A stretch of 64,000 nt of DNA from Erysipelothrix amsterdamensis. GTDB lineage: Bacteria > Bacillota_I > Bacilli_A > Erysipelotrichales > Erysipelotrichaceae. The stretch covers positions 1,364,001 through 1,428,000 of the forward strand of contig NZ_OW659496.1 in NCBI RefSeq assembly GCF_940143175.1, in the 5' to 3' direction. This document shows positions 58,613 through 64,000 of this stretch, piece after piece. The stretch's first letter is position 1, and every line of letters begins with the position of its first letter. The notes under the pieces were generated by a model. The model saw only the letters and a program-made list of their open reading frames with translations. It did not search any database and was not told the DNA's origin. Both the position numbers and the translations under genes were made by a program.

Positions 58613-59440
58613 CTAGTCGATATTTTTAACGTCAAAACCACCTAAGAATTCCTTCCAACCTTCAGCGGTCTTACCATTATCCGCTACGAAATAACGACGG
58701 ATACCATTTGAGTTCGTTTCACTTTGATTCGAACTTGTGAACACATCACGACTTTCCTTAATATTTTTATTTAAAACATCCCAAAATGCATTGTTCTCAT
58801 CTTGAAGAAGTTCCTTAAGGGCGTCACGATCTAAATATCGAATCATGCCTCCTCGTGTTTTTGTTAAATCGATTACATCTTCAAAATCACGCTTTGACAG
58901 TGAGATACTTAATAAGTGGTCCATCAATTCGTCAAACATATAGATTGAGTCTACATAATTCGTATCTTCATCGTATTGAAGTAAGACACGCTTACCATTC
59001 TTTAACTCAAGAAACTCATAACCTGTTGAAAAGGGTGGCATCTCCGTCAATTTCTTCAAGGCAATGTCATTAGACTTTTTGATGTTTTCCGTAACAAAAA
59101 GCCCCCCTGTATTGTTTCGATGATTCAACATATGAACCTTCTGCATTCTAAGATTTTGACCGTTTAAAATCGTCACGGTACCAACGACCAAATCACCTTT
59201 TGTATTTTCTTTATAATAAACACGATCATTAAGATCATCCATATTCCCATAGGCATAGTCCAAGGGATTTAGATAAGAATCCAATTCACTCGATGACTCC
59301 ATGTTCGAGATATAGGCTGTATAGGTCTTTCCCGCAAAAAAAGCGTCAATTGCTTTTTGTTCCGATCCTTGCGAATTCGTGCCACACCCCACCAGCACAA
59401 GACTTAACATCACCAGGATGATTCCATATATTTTTTTCAT
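58613..59440 (-). CDS. Lipoprotein of unknown function
   Basis: 275 aa from the ATG at 59440 (TTGGAGG upstream). Signal peptide with lipobox LVGC (Cys19). The rest is mixed alpha/beta without a known domain; two-thirds along is a Lys/Asp-rich region. It precedes the esterase gene on the same strand by 26 nt, so both probably share a transcript. Confidence 0.72.
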   Translation of the reverse strand: MKKIYGIILVMLSLVLVGCGTNSQGSEQKAIDAFFAGKTYTAYISNMESSSELDSYLNPLDYAYGNMDDLNDRVYYKENTKGDLVVGTVTILNGQNLRMQKVHMLNHRNNTGGLFVTENIKKSNDIALKKLTEMPPFSTGYEFLELKNGKRVLLQYDEDTNYVDSIYMFDELMDHLLSISLSKRDFEDVIDLTKTRGGMIRYLDRDALKELLQDENNAFWDVLNKNIKESRDVFTSSNQSETNSNGIRRYFVADNGKTAEGWKEFLGGFDVKNID

Positions 59441-59585
59441 AACTTCCTCCAATATGTATGAAAATAATAGCTTAGGCACTTATTAAAAGCAATGAGTTCA
59501 CGCATTTATCATACTTACATGGTTGAGCCTTGAAACCTGTTTCAAAATCACTTATGATGATTATAAAGAAACAGGAGGGGTTTTT

Positions 59586-60083
59586 ATGAATCCACAACCA
59601 TATCAAGAAGAAATTTATCACTTACTCCATGAATTAGACATTTCTTATCGCGAAGATCATCATAAACCAATCTTTTCCGTTGAATCCGATGATCTCGATA
59701 TTCCAGGTCCACAAGTTAAATATCTATTGCTACAACCTAAGAAAACGGATGAATATTACTTAGTCGTTGCCCACGATGAGACACATCCTGATTTAAAACA
59801 ACTTGCACAAGACTTAGGAACTAAGCGTCTTTCATTCCCTTCGAATGAAGCGATGAAAGATTTATTAGGGATTGAGTTTGGTTCTTTGACCTTGCTTTCA
59901 CTTATCGCAGATACCAATCATAAAGTCACCCCGATTTTTGATACCGCGATTGACCGTGATGATACCATTGGTCTTCTCGCCAACAACAACACCATCACCT
60001 TAACTTTACAGGTTCGTGATGTGGAAAAATACCTCAATCATCTTGGGTATACACCCCGTTATCTTGAATTAAAACAAAAATAA
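59586..60083 (+). CDS. YbaK/ProX-type aminoacyl-tRNA deacylase domain protein (copy 1)
   Basis: 165 aa from the ATG at 59586 (GGAGGGG upstream; longer frame lacks an SD). Cytosolic. A YbaK-like editing fold with IPGPQVKYLLLQPKK, TKRLSFPSNEAMKDLLGIEFGS and AIDRDDTIG, typical of PrdX/ProX proteins that hydrolyse mischarged Ala-tRNA(Pro). The paralogue at 62.1 kb shares about 60 percent of residues by eye. Substrate is unproven. Confidence 0.83.
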   Translation: MNPQPYQEEIYHLLHELDISYREDHHKPIFSVESDDLDIPGPQVKYLLLQPKKTDEYYLVVAHDETHPDLKQLAQDLGTKRLSFPSNEAMKDLLGIEFGSLTLLSLIADTNHKVTPIFDTAIDRDDTIGLLANNNTITLTLQVRDVEKYLNHLGYTPRYLELKQK

Positions 60084-60106
60084 AGACCTCCTAGGAGGTC
60101 TTTTTA
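60083..60106. terminator. Bidirectional terminator
   Basis: AAAGACCTCC and GGAGGTCTTT around TA, with T-runs. Confidence 0.85.
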
Positions 60107-60595
60107 ATGATATACAAGCTCAAACTCAATAAGTTCTTGATCTTGCATCTTTACGGTAAAGCCAAGATCTGTTAAAAGATGAATGGCCGCCGTATTATGT
60201 GGGATGGAATAGGCAACAATTCGTTTTAACGCTAAATTTCGAAAACCATACTCAATAAGAGCTTCACTAATTTCACGACCGAGGCCTTGTTTTTGAGCAC
60301 TTTGACGTAAGATCCAACCCATCTCATACGTTTTAAGATCATCGCCCACATCTTCTGTTTCCAGTTGATGAAAAATCACGTGTCCAATGGCTTCTTGAGT
60401 TGCTCGATCTTCAATCGCAAACAAAGGTGGATTTTCAATTAAACAATACGTCTTCAGGAATCCTTTAATGGTTTCATCATCCATTACCGGTTCAATAAAC
60501 TGCATCACCGTGGAGTCTTTAAGCCATGTTTTCGCATAATCAAAGTCTTCCCGACAAAAAGGCCTAATAATACATTTGTGTGTTTTGAGTTCCAT
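60104..60595 (-). CDS. GNAT-family N-acetyltransferase (RimJ type)
   Basis: 163 aa. IRPFCREDFDYAKTWLKD is the RimJ/RimL-like start, QKQGLGREISEAL the acetyl-CoA loop and AIHLLTDLGF the closing element. Substrate unknown. Starts 22 nt after the MATE gene, so likely co-transcribed with it. Confidence 0.9.
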   Translation of the reverse strand: MELKTHKCIIRPFCREDFDYAKTWLKDSTVMQFIEPVMDDETIKGFLKTYCLIENPPLFAIEDRATQEAIGHVIFHQLETEDVGDDLKTYEMGWILRQSAQKQGLGREISEALIEYGFRNLALKRIVAYSIPHNTAAIHLLTDLGFTVKMQDQELIEFELVYH

Positions 60596-60617
60596 AATTC
60601 ACCTCACCAATATCATA

Positions 60618-61940
60618 TCAAATTCGTTTGGATTCTACGTGAAAATCTTGTTTGTATTGATTTACCTGTTTCCAATACACCACCATGGAGTACAGTAAAA
60701 CACAGTATTGGGCAAGCGGTACAGAAAGCCAAACCCCTTTTAGTCCAAGCATGAAAGGTAACACCCACAATAAGAGAATTGTGGTAAGAATGGGTTCACT
60801 GTAAATGAGACGATAGGCAGTGTGATTGTCCCGTGTAGCATAGGCATAAGATGTGGAAACACGCAAGAATGCGATCGGGATTAATCCGAGTAAGAATAAA
60901 GGCATCACTTCTGCGATCATCAACGCGACTTCCTCTGAAGCACCAAAAAACCCTGGAATCATAAATCTTAAACTGTATAGAATTACCATGCAGGTCAATG
61001 CAACGCCTAATGCAAAGCGAATCGCAATGGTAACAATCTCATGAACTTTGTCCATACTGTTATTACCATAATAACGGCTGATTAAAGGTTGACAGCCATC
61101 ACCAATTCCCTGAAGTAATAATTGAACACTAAAAACAACATAACAGATGACACCATAGCTTGCAGCTGCGACATCACCACCATATTGAATGGCCGATTGA
61201 TTTAATACAATAATCATGAGATTAGGGGATAAGATTAATCCAAAAGGTGATAACGAAACCTTCAGGACTTGAGCAATCGAACCGAGTGTAACTTTGATTT
61301 TCTCAGTTCCACCAAATGGAACATGTTTAAACATATAACCAACACATAAAAGCATGGTTAAGGCTTGACCAATAATTGTAGCATAGCCTGCTCCTGCTGT
61401 GCCTAACTTAAGAACCGATACAAAGTAACCATCCAAAATGACATTAGTGATAAAGCCTATAATCATTGCAACCATTGCAAAAAGGGTGCCACCGTAATTA
61501 CGGATAATGGGAACTAAACCGGTTGCCATTATTTGAAATATCGAGAATAGGATAATTATGCGAATATAATCGGCCGCATAATCGAAAAGACGTCCTTGTG
61601 CACCAAAAAACGCCAAAATCTGTGGATAGGTTTTAAAGAGTAGAAGAAAGGCTATAAGTGATGCTCCACCAAGCAGATACATCGTTGTTTTAAGATAACG
61701 TGCCTGTTCTTCATGATCATTTGAACCCAGTGCAATCCCTATTTGAATCGCACCCGCAAGGCCAATTCCCGTTCCTAAAGCCTGTATAAAGGACGTAATC
61801 GGATAAGCTAAATTAATTCCAGCAATTCCTAAATCGCCTACATTTTGACCAATAAACCATCCATCGACAATGGCATATAAACCCGAAAATGCGAATGCAA
61901 ACATCGCAGGTAACACATTGCGATAAAAATCTTTACGCAT
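60618..61940 (-). CDS. MATE-family exporter (second)
   Basis: 440 aa, twelve membrane helices. GIAGINLAYPITSF and LLLQGIGDGCQPLISRYYG are MATE hallmarks. Transport substrate unknown. SD GAGG before the ATG at 61940. Followed by the GNAT gene. Confidence 0.9.
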   Translation of the reverse strand: MRKDFYRNVLPAMFAFAFSGLYAIVDGWFIGQNVGDLGIAGINLAYPITSFIQALGTGIGLAGAIQIGIALGSNDHEEQARYLKTTMYLLGGASLIAFLLLFKTYPQILAFFGAQGRLFDYAADYIRIIILFSIFQIMATGLVPIIRNYGGTLFAMVAMIIGFITNVILDGYFVSVLKLGTAGAGYATIIGQALTMLLCVGYMFKHVPFGGTEKIKVTLGSIAQVLKVSLSPFGLILSPNLMIIVLNQSAIQYGGDVAAASYGVICYVVFSVQLLLQGIGDGCQPLISRYYGNNSMDKVHEIVTIAIRFALGVALTCMVILYSLRFMIPGFFGASEEVALMIAEVMPLFLLGLIPIAFLRVSTSYAYATRDNHTAYRLIYSEPILTTILLLWVLPFMLGLKGVWLSVPLAQYCVLLYSMVVYWKQVNQYKQDFHVESKRI

Positions 61941-62089
61941 ATCATAAACCTCTGTTATTTTCTAAACATAATGATAAGTATAGCAGATTTTTTTTACATC
62001 GCAAGACACACCACTTAGCAAGAACGTTCCTTGTAATCACGTTATATTTGCGTTACGATTGAAGTACAAGTAGAAAAAGGAGCAATAGA

Positions 62090-62590
62090 ATGAAAAATCA
62101 ATACGGACAACAGATTACAGACTTATTGCACGAACTGAATATTGAATATCGTGAAGATCATCATGAACCCATATTTTCAGTAGAAGTTGAGATCCCCGAA
62201 CTTCCTGGACCACAAATTAAATATCTTCTTGTGAAACCGAAAAAAACGGAACATGAGTTCTATTTAATTCTTGCGCATGATGAAAAACATCCCGATCTAA
62301 AAGACTTACAAGCTCAACTTGGAACCAAACGCTTAACCTTCCCGACCAGTGAAGAGATGAGCGATTTAATTGGCGTTGAATTTGGAAGCCTTACTGCAGC
62401 TTCTGTAATTGCGGATAAGAATCATGAAATTACCGTGATTGTGGATGAAGCCATTGATCGTGATGATACAATTGGAATTCACCCAAATGATAATTCGATT
62501 ACGTATACCATTGCCTTTAAAGATCTTGAACGTTACCTTGATCATCTTGGCTATACACCACGTTACATTCCATTATTGGATAAAGAATAA
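62090..62590 (+). CDS. YbaK/ProX-type aminoacyl-tRNA deacylase domain protein (copy 2)
   Basis: 166 aa. Same motifs as copy 1: LPGPQIKYLLVKPKK, TKRLTFPTSEEMSDLIGVEFGS, AIDRDDTIG, LDHLGYTPRY. SD AAAGGAG. The pair brackets the GNAT and MATE genes, and each copy has its own leader and terminator. Both keep the motif residues, so both may be active, perhaps on different tRNAs or at different times. Confidence 0.83.
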   Translation: MKNQYGQQITDLLHELNIEYREDHHEPIFSVEVEIPELPGPQIKYLLVKPKKTEHEFYLILAHDEKHPDLKDLQAQLGTKRLTFPTSEEMSDLIGVEFGSLTAASVIADKNHEITVIVDEAIDRDDTIGIHPNDNSITYTIAFKDLERYLDHLGYTPRYIPLLDKE

Positions 62591-62598
62591 TTATCCGA

Positions 62599-62630
62599 TA
62601 GCACATGCGAAAGCGTGTGCTTTTTTTTAT
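62599..62630 (+). terminator. Terminator after YbaK copy 2
   Basis: GCACATGC, loop GAAA, GCGTGTGC (G-T wobbles) and a T-run. Confidence 0.85.
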
Positions 62631-62675
62631 GCTTTGAAGCCTTCGATATTGTTTTCTTAAATAATATTAATAGCG

Positions 62676-62704
62676 TTGAAATTACGTGTTTAAGACGGTT
62701 TAAT
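62676..62704 (+). promoter_or_regulatory. Promoter of the ABC transporter operon at the right edge
   Basis: -35 TTGAAA (62676-62681), 17 nt, -10 TTTAAT (62699-62704). Confidence 0.5.
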
Positions 62705-62708
62705 TAGG

Positions 62709-62744
62709 GTGACATGTCACTTTTTTCAGAAGACATGCTTCTGA
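62709..62744. promoter_or_regulatory. Operator-like palindrome and hairpin in the ABC operon leader
   Basis: Perfect palindrome GTGACATGTCAC (62709-62720) at the predicted start site, then six T, then TCAGAAG/CTTCTGA with a 5-nt loop (62726-62744). The first is placed like a repressor site, the second may be a leader stem. Confidence 0.5.
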
Positions 62745-62771
62745 TGCTTATTTTAAATTAGAGGAGGAACC

Positions 62772-63551
62772 ATGATTAAACGAAATTTTCTCTTTTTTTC
62801 TGTACCGATTTTTGTTCAGGTGCTTTATATTTGCACTACAGAGTGCTTCCAATTTCCAAACGGACTGCTTAATTTTTATTTTGTATTTGATGGCCGAAAT
62901 GCTATTTACATTACAATCTATGCATTTATGCTTGTTCTTTATGCAACAGACTTTGACTACACGATCATAAACAATCATTTTGATGACTTTGCACGCATCC
63001 GATTAAACAATGCGTTCTTATGGAAACAAATACTTAGGGTTATATTAAAATCACTATTATTTGCATTAACAATGATGCTTTCTGAGATGGTGCTTCTACA
63101 CGTTTTCAAACAACCACTTTTTCCACTGAATGCACCCATCGAGCATGACCACCTACAAATTTTACCTTTCACAAATGACCCTATATCAAATCAGGTGGTT
63201 TATTCAGGTTTAAGAATTCTAGGTTCAATTATTATTTCATTGTTCTTCTTTAGTCTAAGCCGTTTTATAAAACATCGTTACCTCTATGTTGGACTTATTC
63301 CTACACTTATTATCGGATTAATCTGTTTCTTGGGAGTCTTAGGTCCGGTGTGTTTACGCACCTTTGGCTATGAAGGCATCTTACCCAAAATTTTATCAAC
63401 TACGATGATTGGAAATCTCTTTTCAGCTGGAATGTTTCAAATGCGTACACCACGTATCTTTGCAGGTCTGGCATCTTCAATATTCTATTTAGCGCTCACA
63501 GTGATTAATTTGTATGTAAGTAATCATCTGCGAAAAAAAGGAGTGGTTTAA
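62772..63551 (+). CDS. ABC-2-like transporter membrane protein
   Basis: 259 aa with about six membrane helices and short loops. No sequence motif identifies the family, but the next gene encodes an ABC ATPase 39 nt away, so this is probably its permease. SD GAGGAGG. The start FLFFSVPIFVQVLYICTTECF is unusual for a signal anchor; the protein has a charged loop (DFDDFARIRLNN). Confidence 0.72.
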   Translation: MIKRNFLFFSVPIFVQVLYICTTECFQFPNGLLNFYFVFDGRNAIYITIYAFMLVLYATDFDYTIINNHFDDFARIRLNNAFLWKQILRVILKSLLFALTMMLSEMVLLHVFKQPLFPLNAPIEHDHLQILPFTNDPISNQVVYSGLRILGSIIISLFFFSLSRFIKHRYLYVGLIPTLIIGLICFLGVLGPVCLRTFGYEGILPKILSTTMIGNLFSAGMFQMRTPRIFAGLASSIFYLALTVINLYVSNHLRKKGVV

Positions 63552-63590
63552 TTTTGAAAAGGACCATTTTAGATACAGAAAGGAGTTTAT

Positions 63591-64000
63591 ATGATTCAAC
63601 TACACAATGTATCCAAATCATTCCGAGATCAGGATGTGCTTAAATCCGTTGATCTTACGATACAAAAAGGTCAAACCATCTATATCAAAGGCGCAAACGG
63701 TTCAGGAAAATCAACTCTGCTTAAAATCATTGCGGGATTGATCAATCCTGATGGTGGAAGTATTTCAGGTGTTTCAGGTTTAGACGTGGGTGCTCTCATC
63801 GAAAATCCTAGTTTTATTGAAGAGCGACCCCTCTTAGATAACCTAAAATTTCTTTATAAATTAAAACAGAAGTATGACTATGATGCGATTAAAAAATATT
63901 GTGACCGTCTGCAACTTGACATCACCAATCCTAAACCCATGCGAAGCTATAGTATTGGAATGCGTCAGAAAGCAGGTATTATTCAAGCAATTATGGAACG
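63591..64000 (+). CDS. ABC transporter ATP-binding protein, partial
   Basis: 136 codons before the right edge. The ATG at 63591 follows AAAGGAG. Walker A GANGSGKST (about residues 36-44), Q-loop region ENPSFIEE and the ABC signature YSIGMRQK (about residues 121-128), in which SIGMRQ replaces LSGGQ as in many ABC-2 exporter ATPases. Pairs with the preceding membrane protein. The C-terminus is outside the window. Confidence 0.92.
   Translation, partial: MIQLHNVSKSFRDQDVLKSVDLTIQKGQTIYIKGANGSGKSTLLKIIAGLINPDGGSISGVSGLDVGALIENPSFIEERPLLDNLKFLYKLKQKYDYDAIKKYCDRLQLDITNPKPMRSYSIGMRQKAGIIQAIME

Noticed and set aside
1..64000. CRISPR array, tRNA or rRNA genes
   Set aside because: No regular direct repeats with spacers and no tRNA or rRNA-like sequence was noticed on either strand by eye; a tRNAscan run would settle small cases.

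Overview
The window reads as chromosomal DNA of a low-GC Gram-positive host-associated bacterium. The combination of an LPXTG-anchored hyaluronate lyase, a complete hyaluronan-disaccharide pathway, a sialic-acid operon, several lipoproteins and strong SD-led genes fits Erysipelothrix (Erysipelotrichia, E. rhusiopathiae-like). That naming is from memory of the gene set, not from a database search.

Layout. Positions 1-3.3 kb hold the promoter-proximal part of a defence island on the minus strand: a Z1-domain ATPase followed by a MutL/MORC-type HATPase cut by the window edge (Mza-like). 3.4-12 kb holds housekeeping and transport genes: an amino-acid-oxidase-like flavoprotein, a P-type ATPase, an ankyrin protein, oligoendopeptidase PepF, a VanY-like lipoprotein and nagA. 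nagB is divergent from nagA. 13.4-18.3 kb carries a mannose-family PTS IIA, an AraC regulator and a cell-wall-anchored PL8 hyaluronate lyase. 18.5-23.6 kb holds a TetR/DUF2871 pair, a DUF885 lipoprotein with an alpha/beta hydrolase, a CmpB-type membrane protein and an ECF S component.

23.6-33.9 kb is the hyaluronan-disaccharide locus. Two divergent operons, ugl-PTS IIB-IIC-IID-oligohyaluronate lyase (minus) and kdgA-kdgK-dhuD-dhuI (plus), meet at 30.1-30.3 kb. A RegR-like LacI repressor gene sits at the end of the minus operon. A GTAAACCGGTTTAC-like palindrome recurs at the promoters of hyl, regR, ugl and kdgA, so these four units form a regulon. The scheme is: Hyl cuts extracellular hyaluronan, the PTS imports the unsaturated disaccharide, Ugl splits it, the unsaturated uronate goes through DhuI, DhuD, KdgK and KdgA to pyruvate and triose phosphate, and GlcNAc-6-P goes through NagA and NagB. 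Downstream of dhuI is about 270 nt of consecutive stem-loops with no obvious ORF, then an IS3-family element inserted in the loop of what was a bidirectional terminator (3-bp target duplication TTC).

36-48.8 kb is less familiar: an LPXTG surface protein with a duplicated-domain membrane protein, a flavoprotein, a MalY-type lyase, two paralogous small cytosolic proteins, two related membrane proteins, a divergent LspA-like protein, VanZ and DUF3307 proteins. 48.5-55.4 kb is the sialic-acid locus: nanA-nanK-rpiR and a separately promoted sugar ABC transporter-nanE-small membrane protein operon, with cre-like sites at both promoters. Its product GlcNAc-6-P again enters NagA/NagB. 55.7-64 kb holds a HAD phosphatase, two MATE exporters, an EstA-like esterase, a lipoprotein, two YbaK-type paralogues, a GNAT enzyme and the start of an ABC transporter cut by the right edge.

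Start codons were re-chosen where a Shine-Dalgarno or promoter made the longest frame implausible. All promoter, operator and hairpin calls are by eye.
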